63,968 nucleotides of DNA from Winogradskyella sp. UBA3174 (GTDB taxonomy: Bacteria; Bacteroidota; Bacteroidia; Flavobacteriales; Flavobacteriaceae): assembly GCF_002364335.1 (NCBI RefSeq), contig NZ_DEXW01000037.1, positions 111,017 through 174,984 of the forward strand, written 5' to 3'. Shown here piece by piece: positions 7,855-16,902 of the stretch. Below the pieces are notes generated by a model, which had not been told where the DNA came from, ran no database searches, and worked only from the letters and a program-made list of their open reading frames with translations. A program made the position numbers and the translations under genes. Positions within the stretch are counted from its first letter, which is position 1. Each line of letters starts with the position of its first letter.

Positions 7855-8616
7855 TTATCGAGACAATAAAATTGTTATACTTAATACTAAAGAAGCTATT
7901 GTTAATACTGTACCAACATCTCCAATAAAACCGGCTCTTTTAACCTGAGGGTTATTTGGGTTTACAACAATAACATCATTAGGTTTTATAAAATAGAATT
8001 CACTATTCATAAATTCAACCGAAGTCAAATCGATATGTGTTATTTTTCTAACGCCATCTACTTCGCGCGTTATTAAAACATCATCACGCTTTCCATTTAT
8101 AGTTAAATCATTAGCGTAACCTAAAGCTTGTAATACTGTAATATTTTGTTCTGTAAAGTTGTAAGTCCCTGGTTGATTAACTTCCCCTAAGATGGTAACC
8201 TTAGCATTTATAAGGCGTACATTAACTGATGCATCGTTTAATTGATCACCTGATTTTAATAGGTTTTTTATATCTATAGCTAACTGCTCTGTCGATTTAT
8301 TAGCCGTAGATATTTCGCCTAAAACAGGAAATATAATTGTACTTTTTATGCTTACCAAGTACCCATCTAATTGTAGTAATTGAATATTTTGATTCTGAAC
8401 TGCTTGCGAAAAGTTTTTGTTATAAAGAAGAGCGGCTTCTGGAACAGCGCTTTCTACAGTAATTTTTAAAATATCGTTAGGTTGAATTGTAGAATTAGAA
8501 TAGCTCAACTTTTTACCATTTAAGCTTTCTGCATCTTGCATGTATAATATATCTTTTTTAGAAGTGCAAGAACTAATCAGTACAAACAATAATAAACCCT
8601 TGATTTTCAATTTCAT
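7855..8616 (-). CDS. wza: Polysaccharide export lipoprotein (Wza type)
   Basis: The 253-residue protein starts with a lipoprotein signal peptide whose lipobox is LISSC, so it is acylated at Cys17. It contains the poly-export domain (IQPNDILKITVESAVPEA onward) and an SLBB domain (AKVTILGEVNQPGTYNF). A C-terminal hydrophobic segment (VLTIASLVLSITILLS) probably crosses the outer membrane, as the C-terminal helix of E. coli Wza does. It should form the outer-membrane export channel that pairs with Wzc, encoded one base downstream. A near-perfect promoter lies 20 bases upstream of its start, making wza-wzc a transcription unit of its own. Confidence 0.92.
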   Translation of the reverse strand: MKLKIKGLLLFVLISSCTSKKDILYMQDAESLNGKKLSYSNSTIQPNDILKITVESAVPEAALLYNKNFSQAVQNQNIQLLQLDGYLVSIKSTIIFPVLGEISTANKSTEQLAIDIKNLLKSGDQLNDASVNVRLINAKVTILGEVNQPGTYNFTEQNITVLQALGYANDLTINGKRDDVLITREVDGVRKITHIDLTSVEFMNSEFYFIKPNDVIVVNPNNPQVKRAGFIGDVGTVLTIASLVLSITILLSR

Positions 8617-8636
8617 TTAACTGCATTTATATAGAA

Positions 8637-8667
8637 CAAATATAATGGCATTTACAGTAATCGCAAA
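8637..8667 (-). promoter_or_regulatory. Promoter of wza-wzc
   Basis: Read on the minus strand, TTTG (8667-8664) is followed after a spacer of 19-20 bp by TATATTTG (8644-8637). This is the Bacteroidota housekeeping promoter, with both boxes perfect. The wza ATG is 20 bases after the -7 box. Confidence 0.8.
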
Positions 8668-8693
8668 GTAATACAGATAATTAAGCACTTGTA

Positions 8694-9782
8694 CTATGTC
8701 AATATTTTCTTAAAAAGAAACGGTAAATAATATAATAAGGAACCATAAATCATCAAACAAATGATTTGGTTATTTAGATGAAGTTGTAAAAGATTAAATG
8801 CAATTGCTATGATAACAAGGTTAATTGCTACAATAATTAACGCTGTAGCCTTATGACTAAAACCAACGTTGATAAAGCGATGATGTATATGGTTTCTATC
8901 TGCTTTAAATGGACTTGTTTTGTGGATCACAATTCTAATAAAGAATATACGCAACGTATCAATTAAAGGATAAAACAACAAGGCGAACGCTAAGGCTGGC
9001 GAAGCTCTGTAGTAATTAGAGTCTAAATCTGTTTGGGCCATATTAATAAAACTAATTGTGAAAAAAGCCAATAAAAATCCAACAATCATTGAGCCTGTAT
9101 CACCCATAAATATCTTATTCTTGTTTGAAAAATTTAATCTTAAGAATGCGATTAAAGCTCCACTTAAGGCTATGGCTATTGTCGCTAAACTTAGATCATT
9201 TGCACTGACAAAAAGATATACAAACGTACCACTAACAGCTAATGCAAAACTACCTGCTAGTCCATCTACTCCATCTATAAGATTGTAAGCATTTATAATA
9301 AGAATATACACAAATAAGGTAAAAATAATAGAAAGCCAATACGGGAGTACGTCTATATCTAAAATGGTAGAAAAGCCAATAATTCTGGTATCAGTAAATA
9401 TAATCAGTAAAGCCGATGCTAATAACTGACCTCCAAATTTTTTCCCAGCTGATAGTACTGTTAAATCATCTTTTAAACCTAAGAAAAATAAGATGGTTAA
9501 ACCACCCATAATTAAAAGTAAAACTTTAGTATTTAAAAAAGCACCCACTAATGTCATTACAACAATTAAGCTAAAAAATATACCTACACCTCCTAAAGTT
9601 GGTGTTTTATTAGAATGCAAACTACGGCTATCTGGCTCATCCATAAGATGCTTTTGTTTAGCAACATATAGTATCGTCGGAAAGGTTTGAAATGCAATAA
9701 TAAAACCCAAAACAAATGCAGCGATTAACCACGCAACAACATTGTTTTCTGGTGAAAAATTATCGAATAATGTTTTAATCAT
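8694..9782 (-). CDS. Undecaprenyl-phosphate sugar-1-phosphate transferase (WecA/MraY family)
   Basis: The 362-residue polytopic membrane enzyme has about ten spans and transfers a sugar-1-phosphate from a UDP-sugar to undecaprenyl phosphate, the first step of repeat-unit assembly. Family motifs are LMDEPDSRSLHSNKTPTLGG near the start, GLKDDL, NAYNLIDGVDGLAG (about residues 165-178), MGDTGSMIVGF, and the HIHHRF loop (about 298-303) typical of WecA/TagO-like enzymes and absent from MraY. The cell-wall MraY is encoded separately at 41243-42484, so this copy probably serves the polysaccharide. UDP-GlcNAc is the most likely donor but is not proven. Confidence 0.88.
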   Translation of the reverse strand: MIKTLFDNFSPENNVVAWLIAAFVLGFIIAFQTFPTILYVAKQKHLMDEPDSRSLHSNKTPTLGGVGIFFSLIVVMTLVGAFLNTKVLLLIMGGLTILFFLGLKDDLTVLSAGKKFGGQLLASALLIIFTDTRIIGFSTILDIDVLPYWLSIIFTLFVYILIINAYNLIDGVDGLAGSFALAVSGTFVYLFVSANDLSLATIAIALSGALIAFLRLNFSNKNKIFMGDTGSMIVGFLLAFFTISFINMAQTDLDSNYYRASPALAFALLFYPLIDTLRIFFIRIVIHKTSPFKADRNHIHHRFINVGFSHKATALIIVAINLVIIAIAFNLLQLHLNNQIICLMIYGSLLYYLPFLFKKILT

Positions 9783-9896
9783 TTAGGGTTAATTTAAAAC
9801 ATTTTAAGGGAATGTTTAATGTACAAATTAAATTCTCAAACGTGCTATATACCCAAAATTGTGGATTAATAACAAAATAAATTAATTAGCAGTCTT

Positions 9897-10595
9897 TTAA
9901 TATTTGTTTAAATGTAAGTTAATAAAAAAACGTAACAAATGAATTTGGCGTTTAATTCTAGAAGGTTGTTTCACTAATCTATAAGCCCATTCTAAATTAT
10001 TTTTTACCCACCATTGGGGAGCACGCTTCACATTACTTGTGTAAACATCAAAACTTCCTCCAAGACCTTGATAAACTGCTATGTGGTGTTTTTGAATACG
10101 TTCCATTAACAATTCTTGCTTAGGTGATCCCATTGCTATAAAAACAACATCTGGTTTGTGTTTAACAATATCTTCTATCAACATTTCTATCTCGTCATCA
10201 GTCTTTAAGTAACCATCTCTGTAGTTACAAATAGTTATGCCTTCAAAGTCTGATTTCAATTTTTGAACAGTGGTATTGATAACGTCTTGTTTACCACCAA
10301 CCAGATAAAATGATTTTGACTTGTAATAGGTTTCGATGACATCTAACCACAATTCACAACCTGGAATTTTAACGGTAGATTTATAGCCCTTTTTCTGCAA
10401 AGCCCAAACGGCTCCGATACCATCAGGATAACCTAGATTTCTGTTAATTATAGTGCGACTTTCATCCGTAGCATGTAATATTTTTTCTGCATTAACAGCC
10501 ACCATAATTTTGTGATGCTTTACCGCATAACTTATTAACTGTTCTCTAGAATTAGGAGCGTACGTTTTGACACCATTTAAAATTTCAAATTTCAT
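9897..10595 (-). CDS. WecG/TagA/CpsF family glycosyltransferase (GT26)
   Basis: The 232-residue protein fits the GT26 family, which adds ManNAc or ManNAcA-type sugars to a lipid-linked GlcNAc and so makes the second sugar of the unit. Motifs are VNAEKI (about 35-40), YPDGIGAVWALQKKG, FLVGG-like SFYLVGGKQ, MGSPKQE, GLGGSFDVYTSNVKRAPQWW and LEWAYRLVKQPSRIKRQ. The start at 10595 (MKFEILNG) is chosen over in-frame codons further upstream because it matches the family start. It overlaps the preceding gene by 11 bases. A weak hairpin (9798-9816) lies downstream, before the WecA-like gene that would make its acceptor. Confidence 0.87.
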   Translation of the reverse strand: MKFEILNGVKTYAPNSREQLISYAVKHHKIMVAVNAEKILHATDESRTIINRNLGYPDGIGAVWALQKKGYKSTVKIPGCELWLDVIETYYKSKSFYLVGGKQDVINTTVQKLKSDFEGITICNYRDGYLKTDDEIEMLIEDIVKHKPDVVFIAMGSPKQELLMERIQKHHIAVYQGLGGSFDVYTSNVKRAPQWWVKNNLEWAYRLVKQPSRIKRQIHLLRFFINLHLNKY

Positions 10596-11787
10596 CTTCA
10601 GCGTTTTCTGATTCAAAAAAATAATGAGCCATGGCATTAAACATAAAGGCATTACTCCAACGCATATAAGATATTTTCGAACTTACACCACGCTTTAGTT
10701 GATAATAGAAATAACCATTTTTGTGTTGCATATTATCTACCGTCCAGTTTAATACTTTACTAAATAACACTTTATGATTATTGAATACATTCAGTTTTGA
10801 GGCTGTGACCATTACTTGCCCAGGACAATGAATATCTATAGGGTATGTTTTATTATGATAATATTTCGGCATGCCATTAGCTTCAAAAAAGTTATCTATG
10901 TAATAAGACCAACCTTTATCTATATATTTTTGAAAAGAATCGTCTTCTGTGTTTTTCTGGTACGTTTCAATAGCATCTAAATTAAACCCTGTGTGAAAAC
11001 TATCTTTCCATGATTGTATTTTTAACAAACCGTAGATCCAAGACCCATCTTCTTCTTGCAACTGACATGCAGCTGTAACTGCCTTTTTAGAAGCTTCAAA
11101 ATGAGATTTATTTTTTGTGTATTTGTAAGAATAACTCAAAATTTTAGCTCCCAATAATGAGGCATTAATAACCGTATTATTACCATCATTAACGCTGTAA
11201 GAAAACAAAAAACCGTCTTTACATGGCGTGCGCGATAAATCATTCATTACAAAATCAGCAGCAGACAATGCTATTTTCAAAACAAACGCATCTTTTGTTA
11301 TTTCATAGCTTTCAATTAAAGCTTCTACACAAAAACAAGTGGCGACAACAGTTGGAGTATTTTTTTTGAATAAAAATAAGCGTCGCGCTTGCCAATCAAA
11401 ATTATAGCCCCAACATGCACCAGAATACCCTTCCGATTGCATATCTAAAAGCAATTGTGTTAGTGTATTGATATGTTCTAAAATATTTTCTTTAGAACCA
11501 AAATTTTCATTTCCTTTTTCAGCAACTTTATAGAGTTTACAATAGCCCAATAAAAGGAGACCAACACCTTTAGAATTATGTCCTTTTGGTACTAATAATA
11601 GCTTTCTGAAGTTTACAGGACTTTTTTTAAAGCCTTGAATCCAAGCCCATCGTGCAACATCCCAATGCTTAAATGGTAAAGCTTGAAATACTTTAGAATT
11701 CATAGCGTCATAAGGATCCCAACCTTTAAAGTTTTCGGCTTCGCAGTAGGCTTTGAGTTTTATGAAGGAATTAGATGTTTTAGACAT
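10585..11787 (-). CDS. Uncharacterised alpha/alpha-barrel-like protein of the polysaccharide locus
   Basis: I do not assign a function. The 400-residue protein, starting MSKTSNSFIKLKAYC, has no signal peptide. It shows repeating helical pairs with aromatic and Gly-rich turns (GACWGYNFDWQARR, VVATCFCVEALIESY, EEDGSWIYG, FHTGFNLDAIETY, IDIHCPGQVMVTA), the style of the six-hairpin glycosidase or terpenoid cyclase/prenyltransferase toroid folds. Related proteins in Bacteroidota are sometimes named delta-aminolevulinic acid dehydratase, but no HemB metal or Schiff-base motif is visible. A role in polysaccharide modification is inferred only from context. The start at 11787 overlaps the upstream gene by 8 bases; an in-frame codon at 11811 is less likely. 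Confidence 0.6.
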   Translation of the reverse strand: MSKTSNSFIKLKAYCEAENFKGWDPYDAMNSKVFQALPFKHWDVARWAWIQGFKKSPVNFRKLLLVPKGHNSKGVGLLLLGYCKLYKVAEKGNENFGSKENILEHINTLTQLLLDMQSEGYSGACWGYNFDWQARRLFLFKKNTPTVVATCFCVEALIESYEITKDAFVLKIALSAADFVMNDLSRTPCKDGFLFSYSVNDGNNTVINASLLGAKILSYSYKYTKNKSHFEASKKAVTAACQLQEEDGSWIYGLLKIQSWKDSFHTGFNLDAIETYQKNTEDDSFQKYIDKGWSYYIDNFFEANGMPKYYHNKTYPIDIHCPGQVMVTASKLNVFNNHKVLFSKVLNWTVDNMQHKNGYFYYQLKRGVSSKISYMRWSNAFMFNAMAHYFFESENAEDEI

Positions 11788-12820
11788 CGGATAATATTTT
11801 CTCAATTTCAATTGCTACTTTTGATGCCATAAAATTTGCTTTAGAATATTTATGATTATAATATCCGATTTCCTTACATTTTTGAGGATTTGTGAGTAAA
11901 TGTATGAGTTTTTTAGCATAATCATCTGGATTCAGACTTTCTATTAAATACCCCATTTTACTTTTTTCGAAAAAATCAATTAATCCTCCTACAGGTCTTG
12001 ATACAATAGGCAAACCAAATGCCATAGCTTCAAGAACAGAAGTGGGCATACCTTCACTATGAGAAGGAAGAATATATATTGAAGCTTTAGAAAACGTTTC
12101 GATTAAATCATTACCAGAAATATCACCTAAAAAAACAACATCTTGAATGTTTTTATCTAACACAAACTTTTTTGCTAAGTTCAATTTAGAACCCTCACCA
12201 GCGATTGTAAGTGTTGCCTTAGAGAATTGAGATTTAACAGTTGAATAGGCTTCTAACGTTATAAATATGCCTTTGTAGGTTTCTATCCGTGTAAGAAAAA
12301 GAATATTATAATTCCATACCTTTAAATTAAAATCGAATTGATTTAATAAGTTATCATTTACTTTAGTTGTTGCTAGACAAATAGGCTTAGTAATTCCCCA
12401 TTTTATTAAATCCATTTTAAATGCATGAGCTAAAACTATTAAGTTATCTGCTTGATTAAAAGATCTACTAAAAAATTTTGAATTTATATTTAATTCACCA
12501 ACCATATCGTTTGACCAGCCATGAAAAAAAACAATCGTTTTAATTTTAAATCGCTTAGCAATCCTTAAAAATAAAATATCTCTTTTTATTGCTGTTTTAC
12601 CCAACGAAGGGTTTAGTATTATAGCGTCATATTTACCAAAAGCACATAAAAATATAAATTCAAAATAATCAAAAACCAACCATATAGGACCAGGTACACC
12701 TTTACGACCACCAACGAAATTGTATATTACGTTTTGTGACCAATAGGGTTTTAGTCCCTTGTAATGGTTTGCGACTCCGCCTAAAATAGAAATATCAGGA
12801 GTATTAATCAGAATCTTCAT
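11780..12820 (-). CDS. GT4-family glycosyltransferase
   Basis: The 346-residue GT-B enzyme probably adds one sugar to the lipid-linked repeat on the cytoplasmic face. The N-terminal domain begins MKILINTPDISILGGVANHY, with the GG acceptor loop. The C-terminal donor-binding domain has LFLTRIETYKGI, LTIAGEGSKL, VVFLGDISGNDLIETFSKA and the E-x7-E signature EGMPTSVLEAMAFGLPIV followed by GGLIDF. Donor and acceptor cannot be told from sequence. A 225-base gap separates it from the deacetylase gene upstream, so it may start a sub-operon of three tightly overlapping genes. Confidence 0.88.
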   Translation of the reverse strand: MKILINTPDISILGGVANHYKGLKPYWSQNVIYNFVGGRKGVPGPIWLVFDYFEFIFLCAFGKYDAIILNPSLGKTAIKRDILFLRIAKRFKIKTIVFFHGWSNDMVGELNINSKFFSRSFNQADNLIVLAHAFKMDLIKWGITKPICLATTKVNDNLLNQFDFNLKVWNYNILFLTRIETYKGIFITLEAYSTVKSQFSKATLTIAGEGSKLNLAKKFVLDKNIQDVVFLGDISGNDLIETFSKASIYILPSHSEGMPTSVLEAMAFGLPIVSRPVGGLIDFFEKSKMGYLIESLNPDDYAKKLIHLLTNPQKCKEIGYYNHKYSKANFMASKVAIEIEKILSDV

Positions 12821-13045
12821 TTCACAGCCTTGTTTTAAACTTTTACTAGCGTTATAATCACACCGTACATTGTTAAATTTAATTATAAATCTTCACACAT
12901 ATCGTTTTAGTTGTATGAAATAAACTGATTTTAAAACTATCGAATTTAATAGTTTTAAAAACTTTTGTTGATAATAGAAATTCATCTTAAAGATGAAAGA
13001 CGCTAAACTAATAAAAAACAATCTTTTTGGGTTTAAACAACTTTA
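12821..13045. other. 225-base gap inside the polysaccharide locus with two inverted repeats
   Basis: The only long gap among the genes from 10 to 20 kb. It holds a perfect 12-bp inverted repeat (12929-12940 with 12949-12960, 8-nt loop) and a perfect 8-bp one (12981-12988 with 12990-12997). Neither is followed by a T run on the minus strand and no TAnnTTTG box was found. They may be processing or protein-binding sites; no gene is seen. Confidence 0.35.
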
Positions 13046-13924
13046 TTATTCAATATATTTTTGCCAAACCCCTACCATTTTACATATATTTTCAGAAAAA
13101 GAACCATTATCATTTACACAGAATCTAGGTACTTGAAAATGATTAATAGTTTTGGTACTATTGATGTGTTTTGGAACTGTAGTAAAAGCTAACTTAATAT
13201 TATTATTATTTAAAAAGGGAGCTTCTCTTTCGTCAAAATCTCCATTTGGATATGCGAAAAAAGCAACCTCATCAACAATCCAATTTTTCAATTCACTCGA
13301 GCCCTCCGTAATCTCATAGTTTAACTCGTCAATTTCACATCTATTAGTTATAGGATGATTTACTGTGTGATTACCAATTGTAACAGATTCAAATTTTGAA
13401 ATTCTTATAACATCTTCCTTAGTCATCGCTTCTCTTGGTAATTCTATGTTTTTTTTAAGCTTTTGTACTAATTGCTTTCTTTTAATATTTGGTAAATTCT
13501 TAGAAGCTTGAACGGAAATATTCTTATGATTATTTTTATTATTTTCTTTTATGTAAGACCACCAAAACGCACCATTTTTTACAGGTTCTGTAGCAATGAA
13601 GATTGTTAAAGGAATTTGTAATTTTGTTACTATTGGCATAATGTTTTCAATATTATCTTTCCAACCATCATCAACTGTTATGCATACTGCACCGTTTTTA
13701 ATTACTTTTTTATTTTTTAAAACATTATATAAATCATCAGTCGAAATAAAATAGTAGTCGTTTTTAATGAGCCAATTTATGCACTTTTCAAATAATTCTT
13801 TACTTGGATTATGAAAATAAATAGGTGTTATAAGATTTTTAGAATGGACACGTTTATTCTGTCGTCTAACAAAACCTAATACTATTAAAACACTTGCAAT
13901 TAGGTGTCTTATAAGTTTTCTCAT
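13046..13924 (-). CDS. Polysaccharide deacetylase (NodB homology, CE4)
   Basis: The 292-residue protein has an N-terminal hydrophobic anchor (LIASVLIVLGFV) and a CE4 domain. Metal-binding motif 1 is CITVDDGW (about residues 80-87), and motif 2 is NHTVNH (about 187-192), giving the Asp-His-His site. Motif 3 is FAYPNGDF. The enzyme should remove acetyl groups from N-acetylated sugars, most plausibly in the polysaccharide made by this locus. The N-terminal anchor suggests action at the membrane. It sits 17 bases after the GNAT gene in the same operon. Confidence 0.85.
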   Translation of the reverse strand: MRKLIRHLIASVLIVLGFVRRQNKRVHSKNLITPIYFHNPSKELFEKCINWLIKNDYYFISTDDLYNVLKNKKVIKNGAVCITVDDGWKDNIENIMPIVTKLQIPLTIFIATEPVKNGAFWWSYIKENNKNNHKNISVQASKNLPNIKRKQLVQKLKKNIELPREAMTKEDVIRISKFESVTIGNHTVNHPITNRCEIDELNYEITEGSSELKNWIVDEVAFFAYPNGDFDEREAPFLNNNNIKLAFTTVPKHINSTKTINHFQVPRFCVNDNGSFSENICKMVGVWQKYIE

Positions 13925-13941
13925 TATAATTATTTTAAAAG

Positions 13942-14562
13942 CTAAATATTATTAATTCTAATTTTTTGCATTCCCCATATTTTATAACAACTTATTTTTT
14001 TACTTTTCTTAAATCCCGAACGTTCCTGAGACTTTCTTGCTGGAACATTTTCTTTTAAAACCAAAACTACTGCTTTATCTTTTCCGAGCTCTTTTATACG
14101 TTCTAAACAGTAAATATTCATGTAATTATGAAGACCTTGTCTTCTGTAACTTGGATGAGTTTCGATATCTAGCAATAAACCTTCGTCTGGATTTAACTTT
14201 AAGCCCAAGGCCTGTAATGACATTTCATCTTGTCTGGTTGATATCCAACTTGAATAAATCAAAATTTCACCATCAAACACTCCATATGCTAGATATTCAT
14301 TATCATTAAGTCTTTCTTTAAATAAGTTAAGCTTTAAATTATCAAATTTTAAACCCCTAGAACTTTCATAACTATTATAATTCAGTTTTTCTGTTTTATA
14401 ATTAGGGCTAATATTACTCTGCTTAAGTAAACTTGTTTTAATCTCTTGCGTGTAGAACATATAAGTTTCTACATTTACTCCACAAGCTCTTAAAACTAAT
14501 TTTACCGCCCTAATAAAACTATTCTTAAATCCGTATTGTTTAAACTGAGTTATTATGGCCAT
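13942..14562 (-). CDS. GNAT-family N-acetyltransferase
   Basis: A 206-residue protein. The C-terminal half holds a GNAT fold: LLLDIETHPSYRRQGLHNYM (acetyl-CoA pyrophosphate loop RRQGLH near residue 140), AVVLVLKENVPARKSQERSG and GFKKSKKISCYKIW at the end. The N-terminal 80 residues are less conserved and include a conserved-looking VLRACGVNVETYMFY stretch. It probably acetylates an amino group, perhaps on a nucleotide-activated amino sugar, but the substrate is unknown. It lies 2 bases after a second acetyltransferase-like gene and ahead of the deacetylase. Confidence 0.75.
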   Translation of the reverse strand: MAIITQFKQYGFKNSFIRAVKLVLRACGVNVETYMFYTQEIKTSLLKQSNISPNYKTEKLNYNSYESSRGLKFDNLKLNLFKERLNDNEYLAYGVFDGEILIYSSWISTRQDEMSLQALGLKLNPDEGLLLDIETHPSYRRQGLHNYMNIYCLERIKELGKDKAVVLVLKENVPARKSQERSGFKKSKKISCYKIWGMQKIRINNI

Positions 14563-14564
14563 AG

Positions 14565-15656
14565 TTATTTAATGAGCTGTTTTGCTTCTTTCTCTTTTCT
14601 TAGAGTAATTACTTTAATTGGATTAAAAAGAAGTAAAGACATTAGCGTGTTTCCCTTTCTTAAGTATATGAAGATTTTTATGGTTTTTTTTGTGAACTTT
14701 TTCTTGTAAACATCTAACCCAGGCCCTAAACAATGCGTAAGAATTTGCTTTGAATAACTGTCTTTAATATTTGCATCTACAGAAATACTCCCTAATTCAA
14801 ATTTTCTAAAATTTCTATCGTATGAAGCATCAATGCAAAATTTATTTTGGTTGAAGAAAATATTAGTTCTATAAGCTACATTTTTATTGTTAAGTCTCAC
14901 AAGTACAACATTGGATGCCATCCTATTAGTTATTTGTTCCATAAACAACGATTTATTTCTATCCTCATACAAAGACCACTTTCCGTCTGCTAATTTAAAG
15001 GCAGATATATTAATAATCTCTTTAAAATTCTTTTGATCTATAACCTCAACTGAAGTTTGAATCTCTATTCCTGTTTTTTTGGCTCTATTGTAAGCTGTTC
15101 TTAAATTTTGTTTTAAACCTTTTGAGTATTCGTTTTTAATAAACTCCTCATGGCTATTGTACGCACTAATTTTAATTTCTGGACAGGCAGAGTAAAGATA
15201 TAAATCATCGTTATTAAAATGTGCAGAAAATTCAGGAATATATTTTAATAAAATGATATCAAATTTTATGTTTTTATATAACCAACAAAAAACAGCTTCA
15301 TTATTAGCAGCATGTTTTTTATGAGAAATAATATCTATATAGTTACCAGCCCATTGTTGTCCTAAAAATTCGATAAAGCTAATTTTTATACCGAATTTTT
15401 TTCTGTACACTTTTAAAAAAGGAGCAACTGATATAAGTAAATCGTTATCATATAGACAAATAACAATTAGCTTTTTATCATACCCTATTTTATTATTATT
15501 TACGTCTTTAAAGATCTTCCACCATGTATTTAACCAATCAAATGAAGAGGTGATGTTAGAATGATTTAAACTGCTTTCTAGCGCTTTCCACTCTTCTTCT
15601 AATAAGTTAAACTCTGAGCTAGTTTGAATTACTTTTATTTTAATGTTATTCATCAT
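14565..15656 (-). CDS. GNAT-superfamily protein, BioF2/FemAB-like (PF13480 type)
   Basis: The 363-residue protein opens with the pattern of the CelD/BioF2-like acetyltransferase group: ITSSFDWLNTWWKIF, then VAPFLKVYRKKFGIKISFIE. The second half has GLKQNLRTAYNRAKKTG, followed by ADGKWSLYEDRN and FCIDASYDRNFRKFELGS, typical of the double-GNAT FemAB-like fold. Members of this group occur in capsule and exopolysaccharide loci and may transfer acyl or aminoacyl groups. The start is one of two adjacent ATG codons (15656 or 15653) and overlaps the polymerase gene by 11 bases. Confidence 0.75.
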   Translation of the reverse strand: MMNNIKIKVIQTSSEFNLLEEEWKALESSLNHSNITSSFDWLNTWWKIFKDVNNNKIGYDKKLIVICLYDNDLLISVAPFLKVYRKKFGIKISFIEFLGQQWAGNYIDIISHKKHAANNEAVFCWLYKNIKFDIILLKYIPEFSAHFNNDDLYLYSACPEIKISAYNSHEEFIKNEYSKGLKQNLRTAYNRAKKTGIEIQTSVEVIDQKNFKEIINISAFKLADGKWSLYEDRNKSLFMEQITNRMASNVVLVRLNNKNVAYRTNIFFNQNKFCIDASYDRNFRKFELGSISVDANIKDSYSKQILTHCLGPGLDVYKKKFTKKTIKIFIYLRKGNTLMSLLLFNPIKVITLRKEKEAKQLIK

Positions 15657-16899
15657 CCGATAAGTGGTAATATTTACTAAAATAAATTTGATTTAGTTTT
15701 TTTTGATTTGTTAACTTATTGGAATGTGCAACGCTTAAAACTAAAAGTAAATACGCATAAATTAAATCATAATTTTGAAAGAATGTCATTATAACATAAG
15801 CGAACAAAAGTCCTTGTGTTAATATTTTATCTGAAGGTGCTAGAGTACCACAAGAGTTAATAACTTTTCTAATAAACACTAAGAAAACAAATAAACCAAT
15901 AGCACCTGTATTTAAAAGAATTAGCAAGAATCCATTATGAGGAATTAGACCAGATCCTAGCTTTTTATCCATTCTTTTAACTTGTTCTGTTTGACCTACT
16001 CCAATAACTTTTTCAAAAATATTAGCTTCTAAAAAAATATCTACAGCATAACTATAAATTTGACCACGACCACTCCCAAGTTCTTCAAAAGAGTCAGTTT
16101 CAACTTTATTAATTCGATTTCCTGTAATTCTGTCTATTAAAACTTCATTAGATAATATCCATCCACTTATTAAAACCGAAAAGATACCGCCTATAAAAAT
16201 TAAACGTATTCTTGTCGAGACACCTTTTTTTACAAAATATAGTAACATAGGAATTATACCTAATGTTACCATTAGCATCCCAGTTCTTACATATGTAAAA
16301 ATTAACAAGTAAAAACTTAGTATTAAAAGTATTGATAAATAAATTCTATTAACATACTTGGTAAACCAGAAGTACAATATTACTAAGAACGAACCTGCTA
16401 AGGCTGTAGATGCTGCATGGGGACTTTGAAATGGACCAATAATACCGGATTGTTTTGCATCTCCATAACTAGCTAAATTATAAAGCTTTCCATAACTCTC
16501 AATTATTCCTAGTTCATAAGGGATGAAAGACAAAATAAAAAAAGAGGAAAAAAACAATAATACTTTTTGTAGTTGTAACGAAGAGAACTGTAAAACATAA
16601 ATACCTAATAACGGTAATAGTAAAGTGGTTAAAAATAAAAAAACAGCATTAAAAGGATTAATAAACAACTCAACATTAACTAGTTGTAGCACTGCCAGCA
16701 AAATTAAAGGCTTATAAACAAATAATTGTTTGCGTTTCTTACTAAGAATTTTAAATATTAAAAACAGTAATAGAATACCTTTCCAAAGGTGTGAAATCTT
16801 TACAGACCCAATACTTAAAGATTCAAAATGAAAAAGAAAAAATAGGAATAATCCTAAAACAACAAATTTTATCTTTGTAAATAAGTTAGACTTTTTCAC
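15646..16899 (-). CDS. wzy: O-antigen ligase/polymerase family protein (Wzy-like)
   Basis: The 417-residue protein has about eleven membrane spans and one large periplasmic loop, the architecture of Wzy polymerases that join repeat units on the outer face of the inner membrane. The loop carries ELGSGRGQIYSYAVDIF and HNGFLLILLNTGAIGLFVFL, which match the Wzy_C/PF04932 pattern. The start is GTG at 16899 (followed by KKSNLFTK); no in-frame ATG is available nearby. It is 3 bases after the upstream glycosyltransferase gene. A ligase role is possible but a polymerase fits the Wzx/Wza/Wzc context better. Confidence 0.82.
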   Translation of the reverse strand: MKKSNLFTKIKFVVLGLFLFFLFHFESLSIGSVKISHLWKGILLLFLIFKILSKKRKQLFVYKPLILLAVLQLVNVELFINPFNAVFLFLTTLLLPLLGIYVLQFSSLQLQKVLLFFSSFFILSFIPYELGIIESYGKLYNLASYGDAKQSGIIGPFQSPHAASTALAGSFLVILYFWFTKYVNRIYLSILLILSFYLLIFTYVRTGMLMVTLGIIPMLLYFVKKGVSTRIRLIFIGGIFSVLISGWILSNEVLIDRITGNRINKVETDSFEELGSGRGQIYSYAVDIFLEANIFEKVIGVGQTEQVKRMDKKLGSGLIPHNGFLLILLNTGAIGLFVFLVFIRKVINSCGTLAPSDKILTQGLLFAYVIMTFFQNYDLIYAYLLLVLSVAHSNKLTNQKKLNQIYFSKYYHLSDDE

Positions 16900-16902
16900 A
16901 AT

